DNA of 64,000 nucleotides from Streptomyces spinoverrucosus (GCF_006539505.1 NZ_BJND01000038.1:1-64000); one strand, 5' to 3'. Positions 42,666-51,982 are shown, counted from the first letter of the stretch. The notes: generated by a model not told the origin, from the sequence alone. A program made the numbers and translations.

Positions 42666-43283
42666 TTACGCGGGATTCCCGGGGGCGTTCTGCGAGGTGT
42701 TCCGCGTCCGGGTCCGGCGCCAGCGGGCCAGCAGTCCCTCGGGGACTTCTTCCGCCGTGAGCGCGAACACGAGATGGTCGCGCCAGGCGCCGTCGATGTG
42801 GAGATAACGGGGCCTGAGGCCCTCCTCGCGGAATCCGAGTTTCTCCACCACGCGACGGCTGGGCCCGTTCTCGGGGCGAATGCAGACCTCGATGCGGTGC
42901 AGGCCGACGGTGCGGAAACAGTGGTCGACGGCCAGTGCCACGGCCGTCGGCATCACACCCCGGCCGGCCACCGCCTCGTCCACCCAGTAACCGACGTGCC
43001 CCGAGCACATCGAGCCCCAGGTGATCCCGGCGACCGTCAACTGCCCGACCAGCCGCCCCTGGTACTCGATGACGAACGGCAGCATCCGGCCCGCATTCGC
43101 CTCGGACCGCAGATGACGGACCATCTGGCGGTACGTCGGCCGGTGCGCGATCGGCCCGCCGGGCGCGGGCGGCGGAATGGTCGCCTCCCAGGGGCGCAGC
43201 CAGTCCCGGTTGCGCCGGTTGACCTCACGCCAGGCCCGCTGGTCGCGCAGCTTTATCGGCCGGAGGACGACATCGCCCTCCAC
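42666..43283 (-). CDS. RimJ-type GNAT acetyltransferase
   Basis: A 205-residue acetyltransferase of the RimJ/RimL kind. VVLRPIKLRDQRAWREVNRR is the N-terminal signature, followed by GVMPTAVALAVDHCF, the acetyl-CoA loop, and NGPSRRVVEKLGFREEG. GTG at 43283 is used here. Ten more in-frame residues (NSPSWPVQL after CTG at 43313) continue upstream, and that CTG overlaps the mog stop, so a CTG start is possible. The gene sits between mog and sepX as in other Actinobacteria. Confidence 0.85.
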   Translation of the reverse strand: MEGDVVLRPIKLRDQRAWREVNRRNRDWLRPWEATIPPPAPGGPIAHRPTYRQMVRHLRSEANAGRMLPFVIEYQGRLVGQLTVAGITWGSMCSGHVGYWVDEAVAGRGVMPTAVALAVDHCFRTVGLHRIEVCIRPENGPSRRVVEKLGFREEGLRPRYLHIDGAWRDHLVFALTAEEVPEGLLARWRRTRTRNTSQNAPGNPA

Positions 43284-43309
43284 CAGTTGGACGGGCCAGG
43301 ATGGGCTGT

Positions 43310-43846
43310 TCAGCTCGCACCCCCACTGCTGGGTCTGGGGTGGTCACCGCCGCGGATCTGGTCGACGGCGTGGATCAGCAGGGGCTCCAGAACGGCCAGG
43401 CCGTCCCGCACGCCGCCGGTGGAACCCGGCAGGTTGACGATCAGTGTCCGGTCCGCCACTCCGGCCAGGCCCCGGGAGAGCACCGCGGTGGGCACCTTGT
43501 CCCGGCCGTGAGCGCGGATCGCCTCCGCGATGCCCGGCACCTCGCGGTCGAGCACCGCGCGCGTGGCCTCGGGGGTGCGGTCGGTGGGTGAGATGCCGGT
43601 GCCGCCCGTGGTGACGATGACGTCGTACCCGGCCTCCACCCCCGCCCGCAGCGCGGCCTGGACGGGGTCGCCGTCCGGGACGACCTGCGGGCCGTCGACG
43701 GTGAAGCCGAAGCCCTTGAGGCCGTCGGCGATCAGCGGGCCGCCCTTGTCCTCGTAGACCCCGGCGGCGGCCCGGTTGGATGCGGTGATCACCAGCGCGC
43801 TGTACGGCGCGACCAGCGCGCCGCCGAGCGCCGCGTCGAGAGTCAT
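43310..43846 (-). CDS. mog: Molybdopterin adenylyltransferase, MogA/MoaB-like
   Basis: A 178-residue MoaB/Mog-fold protein. ALVITASNRAA, DVIVTTGGTGISPTDRTPEA and LPGSTGGVRDG are the conserved substrate-binding loops. It adenylates molybdopterin before metal insertion. ATG overlaps the moaC stop (ATGA). Part of the moeA-moaC-mog run. Confidence 0.92.
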   Translation of the reverse strand: MTLDAALGGALVAPYSALVITASNRAAAGVYEDKGGPLIADGLKGFGFTVDGPQVVPDGDPVQAALRAGVEAGYDVIVTTGGTGISPTDRTPEATRAVLDREVPGIAEAIRAHGRDKVPTAVLSRGLAGVADRTLIVNLPGSTGGVRDGLAVLEPLLIHAVDQIRGGDHPRPSSGGAS

Positions 43847-44355
43847 GCCCGGCTCCAGTCGCCCGACTTGCCGCCCGTCTTCTCCTCCACCCGTACGTCC
43901 GTGATGACCGCTCCCTTGTCGACCGCCTTGACCATGTCGATCACGGTGAGCGCGGCGACGGAGACTGCGGTGAGAGCCTCCATCTCGACGCCCGTGCGGT
44001 CCGTCGTCTTCACCGTGGCCAGGATCTGCACGGCGTCGTCCGCTACCGACAGATCCAGTGTCACACCCGACACCGACAACGGGTGGCACAGCGGGATCAG
44101 ATCCGGGGTGCGCTTGGCGCCCATGATCCCGGCGATCCGCGCGGTGGCGAGGGCGTCGCCCTTGGGGACCCCTGCGCCGCGCAGCAGCTCGATCACGCGG
44201 GGCGAGACGAGGACGCGTCCGCTCGCGCGTGCGGTGCGGGCGGTGACGTCCTTGCCGGACACGTCGACCATGCGGGCGGCGCCCGCGTCGTCGAGGTGCG
44301 TCAGTCGGTCCTGTGCGGGGGATCCGGGGGTCTCCCCCCGGGAAGGCACGGTCAT
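43843..44355 (-). CDS. moaC: Cyclic pyranopterin monophosphate synthase MoaC
   Basis: A 170-residue MoaC. MVDVSGKDVTARTA, MGAKRTPDLIPLCHPL and GVEMEALTAVSVAALTVIDM are the signature blocks, with catalytic Lys and His/Asp. It forms cPMP, the first molybdopterin precursor. It follows moeA/glp by 83 bp and couples to mog. The first 25 residues are variable. Confidence 0.95.
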   Translation of the reverse strand: MTVPSRGETPGSPAQDRLTHLDDAGAARMVDVSGKDVTARTARASGRVLVSPRVIELLRGAGVPKGDALATARIAGIMGAKRTPDLIPLCHPLSVSGVTLDLSVADDAVQILATVKTTDRTGVEMEALTAVSVAALTVIDMVKAVDKGAVITDVRVEEKTGGKSGDWSRA

Positions 44356-44438
44356 GGTGTGGCGCTCCTGGTCCGGGCCCGTCGCGGTGCGGCGCGCGGG
44401 CCTGTTGTGCGCGACACGGTACCGCCAACCTGGGGCGC

Positions 44439-45761
44439 TCAGCCGAGCAGGACCACCTCGACCTCGGCACCGGGCTCGACGCTCTCCACGTCCTCCGGTA
44501 CGACGATCAGCGCGTCGGCGTGCGCCAGGGCGGCGACCAGATGGGATCCGGCCCCGCCGACCGGCGTCACCCGGCCGTCGGCGTAGCTGCCGCGCAGGAA
44601 CTGCCTGCGTCCCTTCGGCGAGGTCAGCGGCTCGTCGGCGGTCAGGGTGGCGCGGGTGCGCGGACGGTGGACGTCCGTCAGCCCCATGAGGGTGCGGATC
44701 GCGGGGCGGACGAACAGCTCGAAGGAGACGTACGACGACACCGGGTTGCCGGGGAGGGCCAGCAGGGGGGTGTGGTCGGGGCCGATGGAGCCGAAGCCCT
44801 GGGGCTTGCCGGGCTGCATGGCGATCTTGCGGAACTCGATGCCGCTGCCCGGCACGTCCTGGTCGCCGACGTGCGACAGGGCCTCCTTGACGACGTCGTA
44901 CGCCCCGACGCTGACGCCGCCCGTGGTGACCATCAGGTCGGCGCGCACGAGCTGGTCCTCGATGGTGGTGCGCAGGGTCTCGGCGTCGTCGGCGACGGCG
45001 CCCACCCGGTAGGCGATGGCGCCGGCGTCGCGGGCGGCCGCGGTGAGGGCGAAGCTGTTGGAGTCGTAGATCTGGCCGCGGCCCAGTTCCTCGCCGGGCT
45101 GGACGAGTTCGCTGCCGGTGGAAAGCACCACCACGCGCGGGCGGGGGCGTACGCGTACCGTGCCGCGGCCGATCGCGGCGAGCAGCGCGATCTGCGGCGG
45201 GCCGAGGACGGTGCCCGCTTCCAGGGCGCGATCACCGGCCTTGACGTCGCTGCCCTTCGCGCGTACGTGCGCGCGTGCCTCGGCCGGCCGGTGCACGCGC
45301 ACCTGCCCGGAGGCGCCCTCGGGGCCGAGGCTGCGGGCCCGCATGCCGGTGACGGGGCCCTCTCCGAGGCCGCCGTCGGTCCACTCCACGGGCACCACGG
45401 TCTCGGCGCCGGGCGGCAGCGGGGCGCCGGTCATGATGCGGGCGGCCTGGCCGGGGCCCACGGTCCGCAGCTCGGCCTGGCCCGCCGCGACGTCCCCGAC
45501 GACCTCCAGGACCGCCGGGAACTCCTCGCTCGCGCCCGCGACATCCGCGACCCGTACCGCGTACCCGTCCATGGAGCTGTTGTCGAACGGCGGCAGGGAC
45601 ACCGGCACCGTGACGTCGTCGACCAGGAGGCAGCCCTGGGCGTCGAGCAGTTGCAGCTCGATGGGTTCGAGGGGGCGGACGGTGTCGAGGATGTCCTCCA
45701 GGTGTTCGTCCACCGACCACAGGTGGTCCTGGCCGGTGGCGCGGGGCGCGGCGGTGCTCAC
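44439..45761 (-). CDS. moeA: MoeA-like molybdenum insertase / Glp
   Basis: A 440-residue MoeA/gephyrin-E-domain protein. PPFDNSSMDGYAVR, RIMTGAPLPPGAETVVP, VLSTGSELV, TTGGVSVGAYD and ALPGNPVSSYV are present, so molybdenum-insertase residues look intact. In Corynebacterium a MoeA homologue in this same neighbourhood (Glp) binds FtsZ and the membrane receptor GlpR. The sepX/glpR-like gene is five genes downstream here, counting moaC, mog and rimJ between. GTG at 45761; the galU stop is 4 bp upstream. Confidence 0.9.
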   Translation of the reverse strand: MSTAAPRATGQDHLWSVDEHLEDILDTVRPLEPIELQLLDAQGCLLVDDVTVPVSLPPFDNSSMDGYAVRVADVAGASEEFPAVLEVVGDVAAGQAELRTVGPGQAARIMTGAPLPPGAETVVPVEWTDGGLGEGPVTGMRARSLGPEGASGQVRVHRPAEARAHVRAKGSDVKAGDRALEAGTVLGPPQIALLAAIGRGTVRVRPRPRVVVLSTGSELVQPGEELGRGQIYDSNSFALTAAARDAGAIAYRVGAVADDAETLRTTIEDQLVRADLMVTTGGVSVGAYDVVKEALSHVGDQDVPGSGIEFRKIAMQPGKPQGFGSIGPDHTPLLALPGNPVSSYVSFELFVRPAIRTLMGLTDVHRPRTRATLTADEPLTSPKGRRQFLRGSYADGRVTPVGGAGSHLVAALAHADALIVVPEDVESVEPGAEVEVVLLG

Positions 45762-45765
45762 GTGG

Positions 45766-46680
45766 CTACATCTCCTCGGTGACGTAACTGCGAAGCCAGG
45801 TCCGGAACTCCGGGCCCAGGTCTTCACGTTCGCACGCGAGTCTGACAATGGCACGCAGGTAGTCGCCGCGGTCGCCGGTGTCATAGCGGCGGCCCTTGAA
45901 GACGACGCCGTGCACCGGGCCGCCGACCTTCTCGTCGGCGGCGAGCTGCTGGAGGGCGTCGGTGATCTGGATCTCGCCGCCGCGGCCGGGCTCCGTCTTG
46001 CGCAGTATGTCGAAGATGCCCGGGTCGAGGACGTAGCGGCCGATGATGGCGTAGTTGGACGGGGCGTCGGCCGCGTCCGGCTTCTCGACCAGGTCGCTCA
46101 CCTTGACGACGTCGCTGTCCTCGGTGGTCTCGACGGCCGCGCAGCCGTAGAGGTGGATCTGCTCGGGCGCCACCTCCATGAGCGCGATCACGCTGCCGCC
46201 GTGCTGCTCCTGCACCTCGATCATGCGCTTGAGGAGCGGGTCGCGCGGGTCGATCAGGTCGTCACCGAGGAGCACCGCGAAGGGCTCGTCGCCGACATGG
46301 GGAGCCGCGCACAGGACGGCGTGACCCAGTCCCCTGGGGTCGCCCTGGCGCACGTAGTGCATGGTCGCGAGGTCGCTCGACTCCTGGACCTTGGCGAGCC
46401 GCTCGGCGTCGCCCTTCTTCTCCAGAGCCGACTCGAGCTCATAGTTGCGGTCGAAGTGGTCCTCAAGGGGGCGCTTGTTGCGACCTGTGATCATGAGGAC
46501 GTCGTCGAGACCGGCCGAGACGGCCTCCTCGACCACGTACTGGATCGCGGGCTTGTCCACGACCGGCAGCATCTCCTTGGGAGTGGCTTTGGTGGCCGGC
46601 AGGAACCGGGTGCCGAGGCCTGCTGCGGGAATGACAGCCTTGTTGATCCGTGGTTGCGCCTGAGTCATGCCCGCAACCAT
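45766..46680 (-). CDS. galU: UTP-glucose-1-phosphate uridylyltransferase
   Basis: A 304-residue GalU. VIPAAGLGTRFLPATKATPKE (split N-terminal signature), KPAIQYVVEEA, GLGHAVLCA and EKP followed by GRYVLDPGIF are all there. Makes UDP-glucose for cell-wall glycans and polysaccharides. ATG at 46680 chosen (AAAGG upstream); ATG at 46668 is possible. Divergent from the cyclo-ligase gene. Confidence 0.95.
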   Translation of the reverse strand: MVAGMTQAQPRINKAVIPAAGLGTRFLPATKATPKEMLPVVDKPAIQYVVEEAVSAGLDDVLMITGRNKRPLEDHFDRNYELESALEKKGDAERLAKVQESSDLATMHYVRQGDPRGLGHAVLCAAPHVGDEPFAVLLGDDLIDPRDPLLKRMIEVQEQHGGSVIALMEVAPEQIHLYGCAAVETTEDSDVVKVSDLVEKPDAADAPSNYAIIGRYVLDPGIFDILRKTEPGRGGEIQITDALQQLAADEKVGGPVHGVVFKGRRYDTGDRGDYLRAIVRLACEREDLGPEFRTWLRSYVTEEM

Positions 46681-46762
46681 ATCCGGTGCCTTTGTGGGGA
46701 TTCCTCGGCTCCGGTCAGTACACGCTCATATGAGCATGTGAATTACAGTACGGGAGCGACGG

Positions 46763-47389
46763 ATGGGTCACCTCGGACGCACGGGCGAGCCTGACAAGCG
46801 CACATTGCGGCGAGAACTCCTCGCGGTGAGAAACAGGTTGCCCGCAGATGACATGCAGGCAGCCGCGGCCGCATTCGCCGAGCACGCGCTCGAACTGCGC
46901 GAGCTGGCGCACGCGCGCACCGTGGCGGCGTACGTATCCGTGGGCAGCGAGCCCGGCACGCTCGCGCTGCTCGACGCGCTGCACGCGCGCGGGGTACGCG
47001 TCCTGCTTCCGGTGCTTCTGCCCGACAACGACCTCGACTGGGGCATCTACTCCGGGAGGGACTCCCTTGGGCGCGTCCAACACGCCGGGAAGATGCCCCT
47101 TTTGGAGCCCGTCGGCGAGCGGCTCGGCCCGGACGCCGTGACCGGCGCCGACGCCGTGCTGCTGCCCGGGCTCGCGGTCGACGCGCGCGGGATGCGGCTG
47201 GGGCGCGGCGGAGGGTCGTACGACCGGGTGCTGGCGCGTCTGGAGCGCGCGGGCGCCCGTCCCGCGCTGGTGGTGCTGCTGTACGACACGGAGGTCGTCG
47301 CGCGCGTCCCGGCCGAGCCGCACGACCGGCCGGTGCACGCGGTGGTGACGCCGTCGGGAGTGCGCCGCTTCCAGGGCTCCGGGATGTGA
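46763..47389 (+). CDS. 5-formyltetrahydrofolate cyclo-ligase
   Basis: A 208-residue 5-FCL (MTHFS). KRTLRRELLAVRNRL start, PVLLPDNDLDWGIY, and GLAVDARGMRLGRGGGSYDRVLARL, the ATP/folate-binding signature, are clear. It converts 5-formyl-THF to methenyl-THF with ATP. ATG with GGGAG seven bases upstream. Ends in a long palindromic terminator. Confidence 0.93.
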   Translation: MGHLGRTGEPDKRTLRRELLAVRNRLPADDMQAAAAAFAEHALELRELAHARTVAAYVSVGSEPGTLALLDALHARGVRVLLPVLLPDNDLDWGIYSGRDSLGRVQHAGKMPLLEPVGERLGPDAVTGADAVLLPGLAVDARGMRLGRGGGSYDRVLARLERAGARPALVVLLYDTEVVARVPAEPHDRPVHAVVTPSGVRRFQGSGM

Positions 47390-47400
47390 GGCCCGTCAGG

Positions 47401-47438
47401 CGAAAGGGCCCTCCACGCGCGCGTGGAGGGCCCTTTCG
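47401..47438. terminator. 38-bp perfect palindrome, bidirectional terminator
   Basis: 47401-47438 is fully self-complementary (CGAAAGGGCCCTCCACGCG and its complement). It lies between the convergent cyclo-ligase and penicillin acylase genes. Confidence 0.85.
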
Positions 47439-47459
47439 GGTTGTTCGCCGTCAGTCGGG

Positions 47460-50261
47460 TCAGGGCTTCAGGACCAGGGTGTCGCTCGTGCCCTTGTCGA
47501 CCGCCTGCTTGGTGAACGACCAGTCCAGCAGCTCGCCCTTGGCCCACTTGTTGGTCTGGTCGGTGTAGTGGGAGCTGTAGGCGTGCCCGGAGGCGCCGGT
47601 GAGGTTGATCCACCTCGACTTGTCGAAGTCGTCGAGGTTGACCACCATTCGCATCGACGGCACCCACACGACGCCGTAGCCCCCGGCGGCGTTCCAGCCG
47701 GTCGCGTTGACCGTCGCCTCGCCGCCGCTGAGCTCCCAGGGGCCGCGGTTGAGGACGTACTGCAGGAAGCCGGGGCCGTCGGTGCCGAGGGTCTGGTTCT
47801 TCAGGAACAGGCGGTGCAGCCGGCCCCAGCTCCAGGTGTCGATGTCCTTGCCGAGCTTGGCGGTCAGCTCCCAGCGGGCGTCGATCATGGCGCGCTTGAA
47901 CAGCTCGTCGCGGTTGTCGGCGGAGGGGCGGGTGCCCGACTTGGGGGTCGTCCACCAGTCGCTGTTCTCGTCGTCCATGAGGCTGCGCACCACCTCGAAC
48001 CAGCGGTCGCCGCCGTCCGGCTGGGCCTGGTCCGCGTCGCGCTGGCCGCACTCGCGCACCCGCCGGTCCTCGTCCACCGGGCCGGTGGTGTTGACCGGCT
48101 CGACCCACAGGCACTGGCCCCTGACGCGCAGCTCCTTGGGCAGCTTGTTGCCGAACGCCAGCTTGAGGATGTTGCGCCAGACCGAGTTGAAGTAGGCGGC
48201 GGCCGCCGAGTCGGCGTCCTGGGTGTAGTCCCAGCCCTCCAGGAGCTTCTGCGCGTCGCGTACGTCCTTGTCGCCGACGTCGATCTTCAGCAGCTGGGGG
48301 ACGAGCAGCTTGGCGATCTCGCTGCTGCTGTCCAGCTGCATCTGCCGCATGTCCTCGGTGGAGATCTTGCCGCCGCCCTTGATCTTCGACTCGATCAGGT
48401 CGGTGATCCGCTGACTGCGGGTGCCGTAGCCCCAGTCCGTGGTCAGCGTGTACGGGTAGTCCGTGCCGACGACGGCCTGGTTGGCGGTGACGATGTAGCC
48501 GCGCTGAGGGTCGTACTCGTAGGGCAGCTCGTCCTGCTCGATGTAGCCGGTCCAGCGGTACTTGGAGTCCCAGCCCGGCGCCGGGACGGAGCCGTCGTGG
48601 TCCTTCGCGCGCGTGGGGATCTTTCCGGGCAGCGTGTAGCCGATGTGGTTCTCGGTGTCGGCGTAGACGAGGTTCTGCGAGGGCACGTCGAACAGGGCTG
48701 CCGCGGCGCGGAAGTCCTCCCAGTCGGCCGCCTTGTTCATCGCGAAGACGGCCTCCATGGTGGTGCCCGGTTCCAGCGCGGTCCAGCGCAGGGCGATGCC
48801 GTAGCCGTCGCCGCGGTCGGGGGCGGCGGTGTCGACGGTGGCCTTCCTGCCGACCTTCACGAGCTCGCTGCTGCGGTCGGACAGCAGGGGCCCGTTGTTG
48901 GTCTCCCGGACCACGATCTTCTTTGACGCGCCGCCGGCGACCTTGATGGTCTCCTCGTACGTCGTGAAGGGCTTCACCTTGCCGTCGTAGAGATAGCCGT
49001 CGCCGGTGAGCTTCTCCAGATACAGGTCGGTGACGTCGACGCCGGAGTTGGTCATGCCCCAGGAAATGTCCTGGTTGTGACCGATAATCACACCGGGCAT
49101 GCCCGCAAAGGTGTAGCCGGAGACGTCGTACTGGCACTTGCTGGAGACCGTGCGGCAGTGCAGGCCCATCTGGTACCAGACGGACGGCAGCGAGGCCGAC
49201 AGGTGCGGGTCGTTGGCCAGCAGCGGCTTGCCGGTGATGGTGTGTTCGCCGCCGACCACCCACGAGTTGGAGCCGATGCCGTTGCCGTTCACGCCGACGG
49301 CCTCGGGCAGGTCCTCCAGCTCGTCGTAGAGGCCCGAGAGCTGGGTCTGGAGCGCCGAGGAGCCGGTGGACGAGGACGTGCCCGTAGAGGTGCCTGTGGA
49401 CGTCCCTGTGCCGCCTGTGGAACCGCCGCTCGTGCCGTCCGTGGACGTGCCGCTCTCGCCGTCCGATGAGGCGCCGCCGTCGAACGTCTGGGTGAGTTCG
49501 TCGAACTGGCCCTGCTGGACGATGACCTGGTTCCGGTCGTACGGGTAGCGCGGGTACAGGTCGCCGATCTGCTTGGGGCCGAGGCGGCTGGTCATCAGGG
49601 CGCGGTCGATCTCGTCCTGCATGTTGCCGCGCAGGTCCCAGGCCATCGCCTTCAGCCACGCCACCGAGTCGACCGGGGTCCACTTCTCGGGCTTGTAGTC
49701 GTTGCTGAAGCCGAGCGCCGCGTACTCCACGGAGATGTCCTCGGCGCCCTTGCCGTCCAGGTAGGCGTTGACTCCCTTGGTGTACGCCTGGAGGTACTTC
49801 TTGGAGGCGGCGGACAGCTTGGTGTCGTATTCCTCCTGCGCGATGCGCCGCCAGCCCAGCGTGCGCAGGAACTCGTCGTTGTCGACCTGGCCCTTGCCGA
49901 ACATCTCCGACAGGCGCCCGGCGGTCATGTGCCGGCGGACGTCCATCTCGTAGAACCGGTCCTGCGCCTGGACGTAGCCCTGAGCCATGAACAGGTCCTC
50001 GTCGGAGGAGGCGTAGACCTGCGGTATGCCGTAGCCGTCCCGCTTGACGTCGACGGGTGCGGTCAGGCCGGGCAGCGTGATCGAACCCTTGGTCTGCGGG
50101 AAGGAGGCACGCACCGTACTGATGGACCAGTACGCCCCACAGGCGGCGCCACCGACGATGGCCAGCACCAGCACGAGCACGATAAGTCGGGCTTTGCGCC
50201 CCTTCTTCCTGCCGGACTTGCCGGGCTGCTGACCCGTTGAGGCGGTGGTATTGGGGGGCAT
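47460..50261 (-). CDS. Penicillin acylase family protein (Ntn hydrolase)
   Basis: A 933-residue penicillin/quorum-lactone acylase-type precursor. A basic stretch and TM (ARLIVLVLVLAIVGGAACGAYW) anchor or export it; the alpha chain follows (VDVKRDGYGIPQVYA), then a Gly/Ser/Thr-rich spacer at about 265-305, and the autocleavage site GIGSNSWVVGG with the new N-terminal Ser. Members hydrolyse amides of penicillins or acyl-homoserine lactones outside the cytoplasm. ATG at 50261. Substrate unknown. Confidence 0.9.
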   Translation of the reverse strand: MPPNTTASTGQQPGKSGRKKGRKARLIVLVLVLAIVGGAACGAYWSISTVRASFPQTKGSITLPGLTAPVDVKRDGYGIPQVYASSDEDLFMAQGYVQAQDRFYEMDVRRHMTAGRLSEMFGKGQVDNDEFLRTLGWRRIAQEEYDTKLSAASKKYLQAYTKGVNAYLDGKGAEDISVEYAALGFSNDYKPEKWTPVDSVAWLKAMAWDLRGNMQDEIDRALMTSRLGPKQIGDLYPRYPYDRNQVIVQQGQFDELTQTFDGGASSDGESGTSTDGTSGGSTGGTGTSTGTSTGTSSSTGSSALQTQLSGLYDELEDLPEAVGVNGNGIGSNSWVVGGEHTITGKPLLANDPHLSASLPSVWYQMGLHCRTVSSKCQYDVSGYTFAGMPGVIIGHNQDISWGMTNSGVDVTDLYLEKLTGDGYLYDGKVKPFTTYEETIKVAGGASKKIVVRETNNGPLLSDRSSELVKVGRKATVDTAAPDRGDGYGIALRWTALEPGTTMEAVFAMNKAADWEDFRAAAALFDVPSQNLVYADTENHIGYTLPGKIPTRAKDHDGSVPAPGWDSKYRWTGYIEQDELPYEYDPQRGYIVTANQAVVGTDYPYTLTTDWGYGTRSQRITDLIESKIKGGGKISTEDMRQMQLDSSSEIAKLLVPQLLKIDVGDKDVRDAQKLLEGWDYTQDADSAAAAYFNSVWRNILKLAFGNKLPKELRVRGQCLWVEPVNTTGPVDEDRRVRECGQRDADQAQPDGGDRWFEVVRSLMDDENSDWWTTPKSGTRPSADNRDELFKRAMIDARWELTAKLGKDIDTWSWGRLHRLFLKNQTLGTDGPGFLQYVLNRGPWELSGGEATVNATGWNAAGGYGVVWVPSMRMVVNLDDFDKSRWINLTGASGHAYSSHYTDQTNKWAKGELLDWSFTKQAVDKGTSDTLVLKP

Positions 50262-50444
50262 CGCTGTCCTTGCTGTCCTAACGCGAGCGGCAGGCGGTAC
50301 TGGAGTGCTGGAGCAACCATAGGCGCAGGGCCCGGTGCGACTTGACGCGGAGTGGTGAACCAGCGCGGACTGACGTTCGATCTTGCCCGGGCGAATGTCA
50401 AGAAATCGTCAAGAGTTAGGTAAGGTAACGAAGTAACTGCATCA

Positions 50445-50480
50445 GGAAGGTCACCAGGAAAGGTCACCAGGAAAGGGAAC
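50445..50480. repeat. 12-bp direct repeats before the antiporter start
   Basis: AGGAAGGTCACC twice (50445-50456, 50457-50468) and a degenerate third copy (50469-50480). They duplicate the ribosome-binding-like AGGAA just upstream of the coding start. Confidence 0.7.
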
Positions 50481-50485
50481 GGCCG

Positions 50486-51982
50486 CTGAGTATCCACGAC
50501 CTCAATGAACTTCTGCTCGTCTGCTCGCTCGTCCTGCTCGTCGCCGTGGCCGCGGTCCGGATCTCCTCGCGCAGCGGGCTCCCCAGCCTGCTCGTCTACC
50601 TGGGCATCGGCGTCCTCATGGGCCAGGACGGGATCGGCGGCATCCGCTTCGACAACGCCGAGCTGACCCAGGTCATCGGGTACGCCGCCCTGGTCGTGAT
50701 CCTGGCCGAGGGTGGTCTTGGCACGAAGTGGAAGGAGATCAAGCCCGCCCTGCCCGCCGCCACGGCGCTGGCGCTGGCCGGGGTCGCGGTGAGCGTCGGG
50801 GTTACCGCGACGGCGGCGCACCACCTGGTCGGGCTGGAGTGGCGGCAGGCGCTCATCATCGGTGCGGTCGTCTCCTCCACGGACGCGGCGGCGGTCTTCT
50901 CCGTGCTGCGGAAGATTCCCCTGCCCGCGCGCGTGACGGGCACGCTGGAGGCCGAGTCCGGCTTCAACGACGCACCCGTGGTCATCCTGGTCGTCTCGTT
51001 CTCCATGGCCGGACCGTTCGAGCACTGGTCCGTGCTGGTCGGCAAGATCCTGCTGGAGCTCGCCATTGGTGCCGCCATCGGCATCGCCGTGGGCTGGCTG
51101 GGCTCGTGGGGGCTGCGGCACGTGGCCCTGCCCGCGTCCGGCCTCTATCCGATCGCCGTGATGGCGATCGCGGTCACCGCGTACGCGGCGGGCGCGCTGG
51201 CGCACGGCAGCGGCTTCCTCGCCGTCTACCTCGCCTCGATGGTGATGGGCAACGCGCGCCTGCCGCACTGGCCCGCCACGCGCGGGTTCGCCGAGGGAGT
51301 CGGCTGGATCGCCCAGATCGGCATGTTCGTCCTGCTCGGCCTGCTGGTCACCCCGCACGAGCTGGGCGTCGACATCCTGCCCGCGCTGGTCATCGGGCTG
51401 GTGCTGACCATGGTGGCGCGCCCGCTCAGCGTCGTGGTGTGTCTGCTGCCGTTCCGGGTGCCCTGGCAGGAGCAGGCGCTGATGTCCTGGGCCGGGCTGC
51501 GCGGCGCCGTGCCCATCATCCTGGCGACCATCCCCATGGTGAGCGGGGTGGAAGGCAGCCGTCACATCTTCAACATCGTCTTCGTACTGGTTGTCGTCTA
51601 CACCCTCCTCCAGGGTCCGACCCTGCCGTGGCTCGCCCGCCTGCTGCGCCTGGGCGACGGCACCGAGGCCGCCGACCTCGGCATCGAGTCGGCACCCCTG
51701 GAGCAGCTGCGCGGGCATCTGCTGTCCGTCAGCATCCCGCGCGAGTCGAAGATGCACGGCGTCGAGATCAACGAGCTGCGGCTGCCCGCCGGGGCCGCGG
51801 TCACCCTCGTCGTCCGCAAGGGCACCTCGTTCGTGCCGCTGCCCACGACCGTGCTGCAGCGGGGCGACGAACTGCTCGTCGTCGCCACGGACCCGGTGCG
51901 GGACGCCGCCGAGCGGCGGCTGCGGGCGGTCGGGCGCGGGGGCAAGCTGGCCGGGTGGCTGGGGACGAACGGATCGACCTAG
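50486..51982 (+). CDS. K+/H+ antiporter (CPA1/NhaP2-like) with TrkA-C domain
   Basis: A 498-residue CPA1 antiporter with about 12-13 TMs (GLPSLLVYLGIGVLMG, SSTDAAAVFSVLRKIPL, ESGFNDAPVVILV) and a C-terminal RCK_C/TrkA-C domain (about 405-480), which in related proteins binds c-di-AMP. The complete first TM needs a CTG start at 50486 with AAGGG nine bases upstream; the first GTG (50546) would cut the TM. Probably exports K+ or Na+ for protons. CTG start is inference. Confidence 0.85.
   Translation: MSIHDLNELLLVCSLVLLVAVAAVRISSRSGLPSLLVYLGIGVLMGQDGIGGIRFDNAELTQVIGYAALVVILAEGGLGTKWKEIKPALPAATALALAGVAVSVGVTATAAHHLVGLEWRQALIIGAVVSSTDAAAVFSVLRKIPLPARVTGTLEAESGFNDAPVVILVVSFSMAGPFEHWSVLVGKILLELAIGAAIGIAVGWLGSWGLRHVALPASGLYPIAVMAIAVTAYAAGALAHGSGFLAVYLASMVMGNARLPHWPATRGFAEGVGWIAQIGMFVLLGLLVTPHELGVDILPALVIGLVLTMVARPLSVVVCLLPFRVPWQEQALMSWAGLRGAVPIILATIPMVSGVEGSRHIFNIVFVLVVVYTLLQGPTLPWLARLLRLGDGTEAADLGIESAPLEQLRGHLLSVSIPRESKMHGVEINELRLPAGAAVTLVVRKGTSFVPLPTTVLQRGDELLVVATDPVRDAAERRLRAVGRGGKLAGWLGTNGST

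Noticed and set aside
50262..50485. Riboswitch or small RNA between penicillin acylase and antiporter
   Set aside because: No conserved structure recognised; only short direct repeats and likely divergent promoters.
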